Shown one piece after another: positions 52,253 to 61,378 of a stretch of DNA of 64,000 bases; the stretch's first letter is position 1; each line of letters starts with the position of its first letter. The translations under genes were made by a program, and so were the position numbers. The notes beneath the pieces were generated by a model. That model was given only the letters and a program-made list of their open reading frames with translations, did no database searches and was not told the origin of the DNA. Source of the stretch: Alphaproteobacteria bacterium (lineage in GTDB: Bacteria; Pseudomonadota; Alphaproteobacteria; UBA6615); contig SHWB01000006.1 in assembly GCA_009691025.1 (NCBI GenBank), positions 33,205 through 97,204 of the forward strand, read 5' to 3'.

Positions 52253-52684
52253 TCAGCGGGCCGCGGCAGCGACGGCCTTGGTCAGTTTGAACACACGCCG
52301 ACGGACCTCGCACGAGGGGATGCGGTAATAGGCCCGCACGAGTTCCAGCGTCTCGCGCCGGCTGATTGGATCGCCGTCGCGAATGGGTGCCGGCGGCAGC
52401 GGCGCCGGCGGCGGTTCGCTCCGCCCGCGCGCCCGCGGCGAGGCGGCGGCGACGGTGTTGGCCATTTCCTCTAAGAAAAACGAGACCGGCACGCCGAGCA
52501 CCAGGGACAGGTCGAACAGCCGGCTGGCGCCGATGCGATTGGCGCCACGCTCGTATTTCTGGACTTGCTTGAATGTCAGTCCGATGGCCTCGGCCAGCCG
52601 CTCCTGGCTCATCCCCAGCAAGGTGCGGCGCAGACGAACCCGGCCCCCTACATGCACGTCCACGGGGTTGGGGCCTCCTGCCAT
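52253..52684 (-). CDS. XRE-family helix-turn-helix regulator
   Basis: A 143-residue protein with an N-terminal Cro/CI-type helix-turn-helix: [25 protein letters not shown] in short segments, then the recognition helix [16 protein letters not shown]. This is followed by a Pro/Ala-rich linker and a C-terminal region [22 protein letters not shown]. The [16 protein letters not shown] segment matches a group of alphaproteobacterial XRE proteins regularly found between lnt and metK. The ATG at 52684 has a G-rich ribosome-binding site (GGGGGG). Target genes are unknown. Confidence 0.88.
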   Translation of the reverse strand: MAGGPNPVDVHVGGRVRLRRTLLGMSQERLAEAIGLTFKQVQKYERGANRIGASRLFDLSLVLGVPVSFFLEEMANTVAAASPRARGRSEPPPAPLPPAPIRDGDPISRRETLELVRAYYRIPSCEVRRRVFKLTKAVAAAAR

Positions 52685-52776
52685 GAATCACCCCCCTGTT
52701 GCGGCGCGTGCGCGAGAGCCTCAGTCTCCGGCAGCCCCCATTCGGTACGATTGTATGCGCAAGCGCGGAAACCGCG

Positions 52777-54393
52777 TCAGTTCTTTGTTAGCGATACATA
52801 TCGAAACAAGAACAGATACATAATCAATACAATTAAAAGGAGAGATACGACAACCCAGTTTTTCATATACGCGAAGGGCGTCGGTGCAAGTGCCCGGGGC
52901 AGGGCGGCATCGAGCACGCCGACGGTGCCGAGGTCGAGGCGGGCGAGGACGCGGCCCCAGGGATCGACAATGGCGGAAATGCCCGTGTTTGCGGCGCGCA
53001 CAAGGGGCATCCCTTCCTCGACGGCGCGGGTGCGGGCGATGGCGAAATGCTGGGCCGGTCCGACGCTGGTACCGAACCAGGCATCGTTGGTCAGGTTGAC
53101 CAGCCAGGCTGGCCGCGGCGTGGCGGCGACGGCGCCGGGAAAGATCGCCTCGTAACAGACCAACGGTCCGACAGCGGGCAGGCCGGGCAGGGCCAGCGTC
53201 TGCGGACCTGGCCCGGCGGCGAAATCCTCACGGCCGGGCACGATGGTGTCGATTGGCAGCACGCTGCGCAGCGGCACGTATTCGCCCATCGGCACGAGGT
53301 GCGCCTTGTCGTAGGTGGCGACGATGTCGCCGTCGCCGGCGATGGCGTGCACGGCGTTCCACCACCGGCGTGTGCCATTCGCGTCCGGGCCGGCGCGCGC
53401 CGCGCCGGCTATCAGCAGTCCGCCCGCCGGCACCGCCAGCGCCACGGCCCGCCGCGCGCCCTCGTCGTTGGCCAGCAGGTAGGGCACCGCCGTCTCCGGC
53501 CAGATCACCAGGGTCGGGGAAGGCGCGCCGGCCGCCGGCAGCTGCCGCGACAGGTCGATGTGCATTTGCAGGTGCTGCCGGCGTAGCCCGTCCTGCCATT
53601 TCAGCGTCTGCGGGATCGCCGCCTGCACCAGGCGCAGCCGCACGCCCGCGACGACGTGCTCGCCCGCCGCAATATCCGGCGCCTGGCCTAGGCGCACGGC
53701 GCCGCCGGCCCACATCGCCGCGGGCAGTAGCAGGGTGAAGGCCAGCGTGGCGACGAGGCCGGCGCGGCGCGCGCGCGAATCGGCCAGCGCCGCCGGCATC
53801 GCCGCCGCCAGCACCGCGACCAGAGACAGGCCCCAGACGCCCGCCACCGCCGCGAATTGCAGCGGCGCGGGATCGATCGTCCAGGCGTAGCCGACGAGGT
53901 TCCACGGAAAGCCGGTGAACAGCCAACTGCGCAGCCATTCGGCGAGGAGCCACAAACCGGCGAAGGCGCAGATTCGCGCTACCGCCGGCGCCGGGCGCCG
54001 ACCCCACAGCGCCGCCGCGGCCAGTGCGGCGGCGGCGGGGAACACCGCCAGCACGACGGCCAGCCCGCCGACCAGGAACGGGATCAGCCACGCCGTGCGC
54101 GCGGCGTCGATGAGGAAGGCCTCGTGCACCCACCAGATTCCGACGGCGAAATGCCCGAGGCCGAACAGCAGGCCGGCGAAGAAGGCGCGGCGCAGCGGGC
54201 GCGGCCCGGCCGCTGCGCCCTCGATCATCCAGACGAGGCCGGCGAAGGCCGGAATGGCTAGCGGCAGCAGGTACCAGGGCGGCAGGGCGAACATGCCGGC
54301 GGCGCCTAGGACGAGGGCGAGCGCCGCGAGGCGCCAGCCGGCGAGGTCGCGCACGGCATTGGCTACGCGGTCGAGGCGATGAAGCGCTGTCAT
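52777..54393 (-). CDS. lnt: Apolipoprotein N-acyltransferase
   Basis: Adds the third acyl chain to lipoproteins in the inner membrane. The 538-residue protein has about seven N-terminal membrane helices and a C-N hydrolase domain. The Glu-Lys-Cys triad is in IWPETAVPYLL, YDKAHLVPMGEYVP and PLVCYEAIFPG. The final segment (about residues 510-538, NWVVVSLLLIVLIMYLFLF) is a single C-terminal helix encoded by AT-rich codons (TTA, ATT, GTA, AAA) unlike the rest of the gene. The ATG at 54393 fits the family start; upstream frame continues into a repeat. Confidence 0.92.
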   Translation of the reverse strand: MTALHRLDRVANAVRDLAGWRLAALALVLGAAGMFALPPWYLLPLAIPAFAGLVWMIEGAAAGPRPLRRAFFAGLLFGLGHFAVGIWWVHEAFLIDAARTAWLIPFLVGGLAVVLAVFPAAAALAAAALWGRRPAPAVARICAFAGLWLLAEWLRSWLFTGFPWNLVGYAWTIDPAPLQFAAVAGVWGLSLVAVLAAAMPAALADSRARRAGLVATLAFTLLLPAAMWAGGAVRLGQAPDIAAGEHVVAGVRLRLVQAAIPQTLKWQDGLRRQHLQMHIDLSRQLPAAGAPSPTLVIWPETAVPYLLANDEGARRAVALAVPAGGLLIAGAARAGPDANGTRRWWNAVHAIAGDGDIVATYDKAHLVPMGEYVPLRSVLPIDTIVPGREDFAAGPGPQTLALPGLPAVGPLVCYEAIFPGAVAATPRPAWLVNLTNDAWFGTSVGPAQHFAIARTRAVEEGMPLVRAANTGISAIVDPWGRVLARLDLGTVGVLDAALPRALAPTPFAYMKNWVVVSLLLIVLIMYLFLFRYVSLTKN

Positions 54394-54434
54394 GCGACCT
54401 TGCGGATTGGTACGGCGCGGCAGGGTAAGACGCA

Positions 54435-54573
54435 CCCCCACCTCATCCTCCCCATTGCTGACGCAACGGGTCCGCTCCCTCTCCGCCCCCGCCAGGCGGA
54501 GAGGGCGATGCGGGCTGGCATGTCATTCACCCTCTCCGCCCCTGGGGGCGGAGAGGGCAGGTTGAGGTGGGGG
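54435..54573. repeat. Nested inverted-repeat element (MITE/REP-like)
   Basis: Outer arms CCCCCACCTCA (54435-54445) and TGAGGTGGGGG (54563-54573) enclose two copies of a 28-29-bp palindrome, CCCTCTCCGCC...GGCGGAGAGGG, at 54477-54505 and 54530-54557. It fills most of the 207-bp gap between lnt and the CorC gene. It has no coding capacity; a mobile or passively amplified element is likely. Confidence 0.75.
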
Positions 54574-54600
54574 CTGCCGGACGAAGGCAAGGACAGTCGC

Positions 54601-55548
54601 TCAACCGGCCGTCGCGCGTGGTGCCACGCGGCGCACGCGCAGGCGGCGGATGCGGCGCGCATCGGCGTCGACGACGACGAACTCGACGCCGGCGGGATGG
54701 GTGATGACCTCGTTGCGGCGCGGCACGCGGTCGACCAGCGCGAAGACGATGCCGGCCAGCGAGTCGATCTCCGAATGCTCCTCGTCGGTGGCGAAGGGGC
54801 CGATCATCTCCTCGAGATCTTCGATCGGCGCGCGCGCGTCGGCGAGAATCGTGCCGTCCGATTGCGCGACGAGGGCCGGGCCGTCGTCTTCGTCGTGCTC
54901 GTCCTCGATCTCGCCGACGATCTCCTCGACAAGATCCTCGATGGTGATGAGCCCGTCGACGCCGCCATATTCGTCGACGACGAGGGCGATATGCGTGCGC
55001 GCCGCCCGCATCTCCAGCAGCAGGTCGAGCACCTTGATCGAGGGCGCAACGAACAGGATCTTGCGGGCCAGCGCTCGCGTCGTCTTCGGCTTGCCGGCGC
55101 GGGTGGCCGCCAGCACGTCCTTGATGTGGACATAGCCCACGATGTGGTCGAGGTCGCCGTCCTGAACCGGCATGCGCGAGTGCTCCTCGCGCACCAGCAG
55201 GTCGGCCAGCTCGTCGAGCGTGGCGTCGGCCGGCGCCGCGGCAATGTCGGCGCGCGGCACCATCACGTCTTCGGCCGTCATGTCCGAAAGGTCGAGGATA
55301 TTGGCGATGAGCTGGCGCTGGTCGGGCGCCACCTCGGCGGCGAGGTCGGGGTTCTCCGCCAGCAATTCCTCGAACGCCGCCTGCGCGGTTTCGGTGTCCT
55401 GCCTTCCGTGCAGCAGGGCCCGCAGCCAGTCTCCCAGCGCGCCGAGGCCGGACGTTGTGCCGGCCGGCCGCACCGGGCGTGGCGCGGGAGGCTCCTCGGG
55501 GGTTCCGCCGTCGTTTCTGGCGGTCTCGTCAGGACGGGTGTGGGCCAT
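54601..55548 (-). CDS. CBS-domain protein of the CorC/HlyC family
   Basis: A 315-residue soluble protein with two CBS domains (DMTAEDVMVPRADI; SIKVLDLLLEMRAARTHIALVVDEYGG) and a C-terminal CorC/HlyC transporter-associated domain (IDSLAGIVFALVDRVPRRNE). Unlike YfjD-type proteins it has no DUF21 membrane part. Related proteins affect magnesium/cobalt efflux, but many of this subgroup are uncharacterised. It lies between ybeY and lnt, a conserved place in alphaproteobacteria. Confidence 0.9.
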   Translation of the reverse strand: MAHTRPDETARNDGGTPEEPPAPRPVRPAGTTSGLGALGDWLRALLHGRQDTETAQAAFEELLAENPDLAAEVAPDQRQLIANILDLSDMTAEDVMVPRADIAAAPADATLDELADLLVREEHSRMPVQDGDLDHIVGYVHIKDVLAATRAGKPKTTRALARKILFVAPSIKVLDLLLEMRAARTHIALVVDEYGGVDGLITIEDLVEEIVGEIEDEHDEDDGPALVAQSDGTILADARAPIEDLEEMIGPFATDEEHSEIDSLAGIVFALVDRVPRRNEVITHPAGVEFVVVDADARRIRRLRVRRVAPRATAG

Positions 55549-55552
55549 CGCG

Positions 55553-56074
55553 TCAGGCTACCTCACGCGCGCCGGCGTCGTCATAGGGGTCGGCGATGCC
55601 GATTCCGGCGAGGATCGTACGCTCCAGCCCTTCCATCCGCGTCGCGTCGTCGGCGCGTTCGTGGTCGTGGCCGAGCAGGTGCAGCGTGCCGTGCACGACG
55701 AGATGAGCGAGATGGTCGCCGGGCGTCTTGCCGGCAGCCTCTGCCTCGGCGAGCAGAGTCGTCGCGGCGACGACGACATCGCCTAGCAGCAACGCGCGCG
55801 CCTGCGCCGTCGCCGCGACGACGTCGTCGCCGGCCGGAAACGACAGCACGTTGGTCGCCTTGTCCTGGCCGCGCCAGTCGCGGTTGAGCGTCCGCACCTC
55901 GCCGTCGTCGGCGAGGCGGATCGCCAGTTCGACCGGCCCGGCGGGCGCGTCGGCAGCGAGCGCGGCGCGTGCCGCGCGGCGCGCCACGACCCTCGCCTCC
56001 GGCAGCGCGCGCCAGGCGGCGGGTGCGGCAAGATCGACGGCGATCGTGTCGCCGCGTCGTCGTTGGTCGCTCAT
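55553..56074 (-). CDS. ybeY: Endoribonuclease YbeY
   Basis: Single-strand-specific metallo-RNase in 16S rRNA 3'-end maturation and ribosome quality control. The 173-residue protein carries the zinc motif HGTLHLLGHDH (H3-type) and the family segments LNRDWRGQDKATNVLSFPA. Metal ligands are intact. It overlaps phoH by 4 bp and lies 4 bp from the CorC-family gene, in the order phoH-ybeY-corC. Confidence 0.95.
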   Translation of the reverse strand: MSDQRRRGDTIAVDLAAPAAWRALPEARVVARRAARAALAADAPAGPVELAIRLADDGEVRTLNRDWRGQDKATNVLSFPAGDDVVAATAQARALLLGDVVVAATTLLAEAEAAGKTPGDHLAHLVVHGTLHLLGHDHERADDATRMEGLERTILAGIGIADPYDDAGAREVA

Positions 56075-57015
56075 CGGGGCTTGGCCTCGTCGCGCGCATT
56101 GTAGGCGCGCACGATCCGGGTGACGAGCGGGTGGCGCACGACGTCGGCCTCGCCGAGCTGCACGATCTCGACCCCGTCGACACCGTCCAGCACGTCGAGC
56201 GCGTCGAGCAGGCCGGAGCGGATGCCGGCCGGCAGGTCGACCTGGCTGGGGTCTCCGGTGACCGACATGCGCGAGCCTTCGCCGAGGCGGGTGAGGAACA
56301 TCTTCATCTGCGTGGCGGTCGCGTTCTGCGCCTCGTCGAGAATGACGAAGGCGTTGGCCAGCGTGCGGCCGCGCATGAAGGCCAGCGGCGCCACCTCGAT
56401 CTCGCCGCTCGACAGGCGGTTGGCCACCTGGTCGCCGGGCAGCATGTCGTAGAGCGCGTCGTAGAGCGGGCGCAGATAGGGGTCGATCTTCTCCTGCAGG
56501 TCGCCGGGCAGGAACCCCAGCCGCTCGCCGGCCTCGACAGCGGGACGCGACAGGATGATGCGGTCGACCTCGCCGCGCAGCAGCATCGCCACCGCCATGG
56601 CCACGGCGAGGTAGGTCTTGCCGGTGCCGGCCGGCCCGACCGCCAGCACCAACTCCGCCCGCGACAGCGCGGCGAGATAGATCTGCTGGTTGGGCGAGCG
56701 CGCGACGATTGAACGCTTGCGCGTGTGCACCGCCGCGGCCGGCTTGTTGGTCGCCTCGCCGGCCGCCGCCATGCGCACCGCGGCCTGCATTTCGCCCCGG
56801 CCGATCGTCTGGCCGCGCTTGAGGCGCGCGTAGAGGCCCATGATGGCGCGGTCGGCGATCTCGCGAGAGGCCGCCGGGCCGCTGATCTCGAGCTGGTTGC
56901 CGCGGTAGCGCAACTTGACGTCTAGCAGGCGCTCAATCTGCACGAGGTGCTCGTCGTGACGGCCGAACAGGGCCGGCAGGAGAGCGTTGTCGTCGAACTG
57001 GATCCGTGTCGGCAT
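56071..57015 (-). CDS. phoH: PhoH-family ATPase
   Basis: A 314-residue P-loop protein of the PhoH/YbeZ family, proposed to work with YbeY in RNA metabolism. The Walker A motif is AVGPAGTGKTYLAVAMA and the Walker B region AFVILDEAQNATATQMK; GEGSRMSVTGDPSQVDLP follows. The ATG at 57015 was chosen because the upstream frame lies within miaB; a TTG 27 nt upstream is possible. It overlaps ybeY by 4 bp, and its start lies 24 bp beyond the miaB stop. Confidence 0.94.
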   Translation of the reverse strand: MPTRIQFDDNALLPALFGRHDEHLVQIERLLDVKLRYRGNQLEISGPAASREIADRAIMGLYARLKRGQTIGRGEMQAAVRMAAAGEATNKPAAAVHTRKRSIVARSPNQQIYLAALSRAELVLAVGPAGTGKTYLAVAMAVAMLLRGEVDRIILSRPAVEAGERLGFLPGDLQEKIDPYLRPLYDALYDMLPGDQVANRLSSGEIEVAPLAFMRGRTLANAFVILDEAQNATATQMKMFLTRLGEGSRMSVTGDPSQVDLPAGIRSGLLDALDVLDGVDGVEIVQLGEADVVRHPLVTRIVRAYNARDEAKPR

Positions 57016-57038
57016 GGAGCCGGCCGCCTCGGTCGTCG

Positions 57039-58400
57039 TCAACCCGCTACCCCCTCCAGATACAGGGCCGGCGCCCCGGCAAGCTCGCCGGCGAGACTGC
57101 GTTCGCTGGCCGCGACGAGCCGTACCTGCGCGATGCGGCCCGCCAAGGCCGGTGGTGCCGCGACATAGACGGACTGGTTGTGCGGCGTGCGGCCGATCAG
57201 CTGGCCGGCATGGCGGCCGTCGCGCTCGAACAGTACCTCGACCATGCGCCCGACCGAGGCGGCGTTGAACTCCGTCTGGCCGCGCACGATGGCCGCCTGC
57301 AACGCGGCCAGCCGCGCTTCTTTCTCGTCCCCCGGCACCTGCAGCGGCAGGGCTGCGGCGGGCGTGCCGGGGCGTGGGCTGTATTTGAAGGAATAGGCCT
57401 GGGCGTAGCCGATCTCCTCGACCAGCGCCAATGTGGCGCGGAAATCGTCGTCGCTTTCGCCGGGAAAGCCGACGATGAAGTCGGAGGCCAGCGCGATGTC
57501 CGGGCGGGCGCGGCGCAGGCGGCCGATGACGGCGAGGTAGTCGGCGGCGCGGTGGCCGCGGTTCATCGCCGCGAGGATGCTGTCGCTGCCCGACTGCACC
57601 GGCAGGTGCAGGTAAGGCATGAGCTGCGGCAGGTCGCCATGCGCGGCGATCAGCGCATCGTCCATGTCGCGCGGGTGGCTGGTCGTGTAGCGCAGACGCG
57701 CGAGGCCCGGAATGGTCGCCAGCCGGCGCAGCAACCCGCCGAGGCCGACGGTCGCCCCGTCGTCGCCGTGCCAGGCGTTGACGTTCTGGCCGAGCAGCAC
57801 CAGCTCGACCGCGCCGCGCCGCACCAGCCGCCGCGCCTCGGCCTCGATCGCCGTCGCCGGGCGGGAGAATTCGGCGCCGCGCGTGTAGGGCACGACGCAG
57901 AAGGTGCAGAACTTGTCGCAACCCTCCTGCACGGTTAGGAAGGCCGACGGCCCGGGCGCCACGCTTTCCTCCGGGAGGGCGTCGAACTTGGACTCGGCGG
58001 GAAACTCCGTGTCGAGCACGCCGCCGCCGGCGCGCGTGGCGCGCGCCACCAGCTCGGGCAGGCGATGGTAGGCCTGCGGGCCGACGACGATGTCGACCCA
58101 GGGCGCGCGCGCCAGCATCTCCTCGCCCTCCGCCTGGGCGACGCAGCCAGCGACGGCGATGGTCATGCGCTCGCCGCGCGCCGTCCGCGCCTCCTTCTCC
58201 AGGCGCAGCCGGCCAAGTTCGGAATAGACCTTCTCCGCCGCCTTCTCGCGGATATGGCATGTGTTGATCACGACCATGTCGGCGCCCGCCGGCGACAGGG
58301 CGGGCGAATAGCCGAGGGGCGCCAGGACGTCCGCCATGCGGGCGGAATCGTAGACGTTCATCTGGCAACCGTAGGTCCTGATGAACAGCGTCTTGGTCAC
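57039..58400 (-). CDS. miaB: tRNA-2-methylthio-N6-dimethylallyladenosine synthase MiaB
   Basis: Radical-SAM methylthiotransferase making ms2i6A37 in tRNA. The 453-residue protein has the N-terminal UPF0004 domain with cysteines in [13 protein letters not shown] and [13 protein letters not shown], then CVAQAEG. The radical-SAM CxxxCxxC motif is [15 protein letters not shown], and a TRAM domain closes the chain. It needs two [4Fe-4S] clusters. Start ATG at 58400 gives a normal opening ([12 protein letters not shown]). Position upstream of phoH is conserved. Confidence 0.95.
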   Translation of the reverse strand: MTKTLFIRTYGCQMNVYDSARMADVLAPLGYSPALSPAGADMVVINTCHIREKAAEKVYSELGRLRLEKEARTARGERMTIAVAGCVAQAEGEEMLARAPWVDIVVGPQAYHRLPELVARATRAGGGVLDTEFPAESKFDALPEESVAPGPSAFLTVQEGCDKFCTFCVVPYTRGAEFSRPATAIEAEARRLVRRGAVELVLLGQNVNAWHGDDGATVGLGGLLRRLATIPGLARLRYTTSHPRDMDDALIAAHGDLPQLMPYLHLPVQSGSDSILAAMNRGHRAADYLAVIGRLRRARPDIALASDFIVGFPGESDDDFRATLALVEEIGYAQAYSFKYSPRPGTPAAALPLQVPGDEKEARLAALQAAIVRGQTEFNAASVGRMVEVLFERDGRHAGQLIGRTPHNQSVYVAAPPALAGRIAQVRLVAASERSLAGELAGAPALYLEGVAG

Positions 58401-58493
58401 GCGCGGGCGGCCCGTCGGTGGCCGGGGCGCGAAAGGACCCTGTGCGCGTATCGCCGCATCGTGGCGAGACCTAGCGGGGGCTGGCGGCGCATG

Positions 58494-59411
58494 TCAAGCC
58501 GACCGCGCGGCGGCCTTGGCGCGCCGTGGCCGGCGCAGCCGCACGGCGATGCGCGGGCGCCCGCGAAACCGTATCCAGCGCCGCGCGCCCGACGCGCCGG
58601 CCGGCGGCTGGATGTGCCCGGACAGCGCGTCGGCATGGCCGCGCGCCACCGTCTCGTAGCAATGCTGTGTCAGTGCCTTGCGCGAGGCGAACTGGTCCAC
58701 CGTCACCGGGTCGTGGAACACAACGGTCACGCTGAGGCGGCCGAGGCCGGCGAGCTGTCGCATATGAGGCACCAGCTCCATGTCGCCGTACCAGGCGTAG
58801 AACGGACGCAGATGGCGGCCGAGCGGGATGCCGTCGAGGCGAGCGAAGGTGACGGACACCGGCTGCACGGAAATCTTGTGCCCGCCGATCTCGATCTCCG
58901 CGGCGGCAAGCAGAGAGCTGCGGAACGGCGCGACATGGGTTCCGTCGCCGGTCGTGCCCTCGGGGAACATGATCAAGCTGTCGCCGTCCTCGAGCCGGCC
59001 GCGCAGCATCTCGGCCTGCTTCTTCGAGGTGCCGACCTTTCGGTCGACGAACACCGAGCGCTGCAGCTTCGCCAGCAGGCCGAACAGCGGCCAGTCGGCG
59101 ATCTCTGCCTTGGCGACGAAGGAGCCGTCGATCAGCGCGCCGTAGATCGCGATGTCGAGGTAGGAGGTGTGGTTGCCGACGAACAGCGTCGGCCGTTCGC
59201 GCGACTGTCGGCCGTAGACTTCGAGCCGGATGCCTAGCATCCGGCAGCACATGCGGTGATAGAAGCGCGGCAGGCGGCGGGCGAGCGGCAGGCGCAGCGC
59301 CACGCACAGCGCCTGCGCCGGAAGCAGCAGAATCGTCCACACCACGTAGAGGAGCATGCGGACGACGCCAGCGAACGGCGAGCCGACGACCGTGGGCGCG
59401 GGCATGCTCAT
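58494..59411 (-). CDS. olsA: Lyso-ornithine-lipid/1-acylglycerol-3-phosphate O-acyltransferase
   Basis: A 305-residue PlsC-type acyltransferase with the HX4D motif NHTSYLD, a substrate motif FPEGTTGDG and an N-terminal membrane segment (MLLYVVWTILLLPAQAL). It overlaps the OlsB-type gene by 4 bp (ATGA), so the pair probably makes ornithine lipids: OlsB forms lyso-ornithine lipid and this enzyme adds the second acyl chain. A general PlsC role cannot be excluded from sequence alone, and the symbol follows from the neighbour. The C-terminal tail (RRPRRAKAAARSA) is basic. Confidence 0.8.
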   Translation of the reverse strand: MSMPAPTVVGSPFAGVVRMLLYVVWTILLLPAQALCVALRLPLARRLPRFYHRMCCRMLGIRLEVYGRQSRERPTLFVGNHTSYLDIAIYGALIDGSFVAKAEIADWPLFGLLAKLQRSVFVDRKVGTSKKQAEMLRGRLEDGDSLIMFPEGTTGDGTHVAPFRSSLLAAAEIEIGGHKISVQPVSVTFARLDGIPLGRHLRPFYAWYGDMELVPHMRQLAGLGRLSVTVVFHDPVTVDQFASRKALTQHCYETVARGHADALSGHIQPPAGASGARRWIRFRGRPRIAVRLRRPRRAKAAARSA

Positions 59412-60283
59412 GCCGGCAGATCCTCGTCGACGATGCCGGGCTGGTTGCGCGCGTAATGGCGGTAATAGCGGTCGGTGATCAGGTCGGTGTTGACGATGAT
59501 GCAGACATCGGTGGTGTTGAACTGATGGTCGACGACGGCTCCGTCGCCGATGAAGGCGCCGACCCGCAGGTAGCCCTTGACCAGCGGCGGCAGCGCGGCC
59601 AGCGCTTCCTTCTCGCTGATGCGCTCGGCGGGCATGAAGTTCATGTCGACGCGCAGGTCGGGCAGGGCGCGCGGCCGCAGCGCGGGCGGCGCCAGATGGA
59701 AGTGGTAGAGGTAGGACATCGGCATGGCGAGGCGCGCCACGTCGGTGCCGTGCAGGCTGGCACAGCCGAACATCAGCCGGATGCCGTAGTGTAGCACGTA
59801 ACGGGCGATGCCGGCCCACAGAAGCTGCATGGTTGGGCGCGAGCGGTATTCCGCATCGACGCAGGAGCGGCCCAGTTCAAGGATGCGGCCGGGATAGGCC
59901 CGCAGGCAGGCGATCTCGTACTCGCCGGCGGTGTAGAAGCCGTGGTGGCGGTCGGCGATCTCACCGCGCAGCAGCCGATAGGTGGCGATGACGCCGTCGG
60001 CGCCGCGGCCGCGCGCGGTGTCGATCACCAGCAGATGGTCGCACAGGGCGTCGAAATCGTCGAAATCGTGGCCGCGCGCCAGCATCTCCGGCGTCGGCTT
60101 CGCGGCCATCTCCTCATAGAAGACGCGGTAGCGCAGCGCCTGGGCGGCGGTGAGGTCGGCGGCGTCGGCGGCCAGCCGCAATTCCAGCGTTCCGCTGCCG
60201 AGATCGCCGAGGCGCGGCGGCGTCTCGGCGGGGGCGGCGGGCGGCAGCAGGCGGCTGACCGCTGCCTTGGGCTGCAGGGTCAT
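59408..60283 (-). CDS. olsB: L-ornithine N(alpha)-acyltransferase, OlsB type (GNAT)
   Basis: Transfers a 3-hydroxyacyl chain from acyl-ACP to ornithine, the first step of ornithine-lipid synthesis, used by bacteria to replace phospholipids under phosphate limitation. The 291-residue protein has the OlsB-type segments QALRYRVFYEEMAAKPT, ILELGRSCVDAEYRSRPTMQ and MFGCASLHGTD. The ATG at 60283 gives a short N-terminus; the longer frame has no similarity. It is followed by the O-acyltransferase with 4-bp overlap and preceded by fur, so iron or phosphate control could apply. Confidence 0.86.
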   Translation of the reverse strand: MTLQPKAAVSRLLPPAAPAETPPRLGDLGSGTLELRLAADAADLTAAQALRYRVFYEEMAAKPTPEMLARGHDFDDFDALCDHLLVIDTARGRGADGVIATYRLLRGEIADRHHGFYTAGEYEIACLRAYPGRILELGRSCVDAEYRSRPTMQLLWAGIARYVLHYGIRLMFGCASLHGTDVARLAMPMSYLYHFHLAPPALRPRALPDLRVDMNFMPAERISEKEALAALPPLVKGYLRVGAFIGDGAVVDHQFNTTDVCIIVNTDLITDRYYRHYARNQPGIVDEDLPA

Positions 60284-60338
60284 GTCACGGGCCGGGAGGT
60301 GGTGCGGATGCCGGTCGGGCAAGCGGGGAGCAGGCGCC

Positions 60339-60773
60339 TCACTCGCCCTCCGACTTGCGATCGAGCGGAATGGCGAAGAGTTCCAGCCGGTGGTCGACCA
60401 GCCGGTAGCCGAGCTTCGCGGCGATACGCTGCTGCAGCTCCTCGATCTCGTCGTCATGGAACTCGATCACCCGTCCCGACTTGACGTCGATCAGATGGTC
60501 GTGATGGTCGCCGGTCTGTTCCTCGTAACGGGCGCGGCCGTCGCCGAAATCGTGCTTTTCGAGGATGTTGACCTCCTCGAACAGCCGCACGGTGCGGTAA
60601 ACCGTGGCGATCGAGATCCGTGGATCGATCTCGGTCGCGCGACGATAGACCTGGTCGACGTCTGGATGATCGGTGGCCTCGGACAGCACGCGCGCGATGG
60701 TGCGGCGCTGGTCCGTCATCTTGAGGCCCCTATCCTCGCAACGCTGTTCGATGCGCGAGGTCTTGCTCGTCAT
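60339..60773 (-). CDS. fur: Ferric uptake regulator Fur (Mur-like in some alphaproteobacteria)
   Basis: Metal-dependent repressor of 144 residues. The winged helix is RISIATVYRTVRLFEE and the metal site includes DHHDHLIDVKSGRVIEFHDDEIEEL. The C-terminal Cys pairs of enterobacterial Fur are missing, as is normal for alphaproteobacterial Fur/Mur, some of which respond to manganese. The start ATG at 60773 (MTSKTSRIEQRCEDRGLK) is followed directly by recognisable Fur sequence. Second Fur-family gene of the window beside irr. Confidence 0.93.
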   Translation of the reverse strand: MTSKTSRIEQRCEDRGLKMTDQRRTIARVLSEATDHPDVDQVYRRATEIDPRISIATVYRTVRLFEEVNILEKHDFGDGRARYEEQTGDHHDHLIDVKSGRVIEFHDDEIEELQQRIAAKLGYRLVDHRLELFAIPLDRKSEGE

Positions 60774-60894
60774 GCCCGGTCCGCACCCCTTGTCGCCGGC
60801 CTGTCGCGGGCCGCATGGCCGGACGCAGGCCCGGCCGCCTCCGCCGCTGGAGAGGCAAATATAGTCCATTTCAGCGGACGGGCGAACCTTTGCC

Positions 60895-61368
60895 TCAGGC
60901 CGCTAGGTCGATCGCCAGCAACAGCGCGTCGATCCGCCCGCCGCCGGCCCGCGCGTAGTAGCCCAGCCGCCGCCCCGCCTGGCGGAAGCCGTGCCGGGCG
61001 TAGACGGCGCGCGCCGGCGCATTGTCCTCGGCGACCTCCAGCACGGCGCGCGTCGCCCCGGCGGCGCGGGCGGCTTCGAGGAAGGCACCGACCAGCGCGC
61101 CGCCGATCCCGCCTCCCTGCCGCCCGGGCGCCACGGCGAGCGTGACGATTTCCGCCTCGCCGGCGACGAGGCGGCCGAGGATGAAGCCGGCGGCGGCGTC
61201 CGCCGCGTCGGCGGCGCCGAGGGCCAGCGTCAGCGGGGCGGCGAGCAGGCCGGCGAGGGTGGCGTCGGCCCATTGCTGGAAGCCGCCCGCGGCAAAGGCG
61301 GCGCGGTGCAGAGGGCCGAGCAGCGGCGCTGCCTCCGCGCCGGCCGGGCCGATGGCCCAGACGCTCAT
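60895..61368 (-). CDS. rimI: GNAT acetyltransferase, RimI type
   Basis: A 157-residue GNAT protein, probably the ribosomal-protein S18 N-acetyltransferase RimI. The acetyl-CoA segment is VAPGRQGGGIGGALVGAF (R/Q-x-x-G-x-G/A), and ALEV-type EVAEDNAPARAVYARHGF follows. It lies between tsaB and fur, the usual place of rimI. The ATG at 61368 was used; an upstream extension overlaps tsaB. The peptide acceptor is not certain. Confidence 0.88.
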   Translation of the reverse strand: MSVWAIGPAGAEAAPLLGPLHRAAFAAGGFQQWADATLAGLLAAPLTLALGAADAADAAAGFILGRLVAGEAEIVTLAVAPGRQGGGIGGALVGAFLEAARAAGATRAVLEVAEDNAPARAVYARHGFRQAGRRLGYYARAGGGRIDALLLAIDLAA

Positions 61369-61378
61369 GCGCGCCGGC

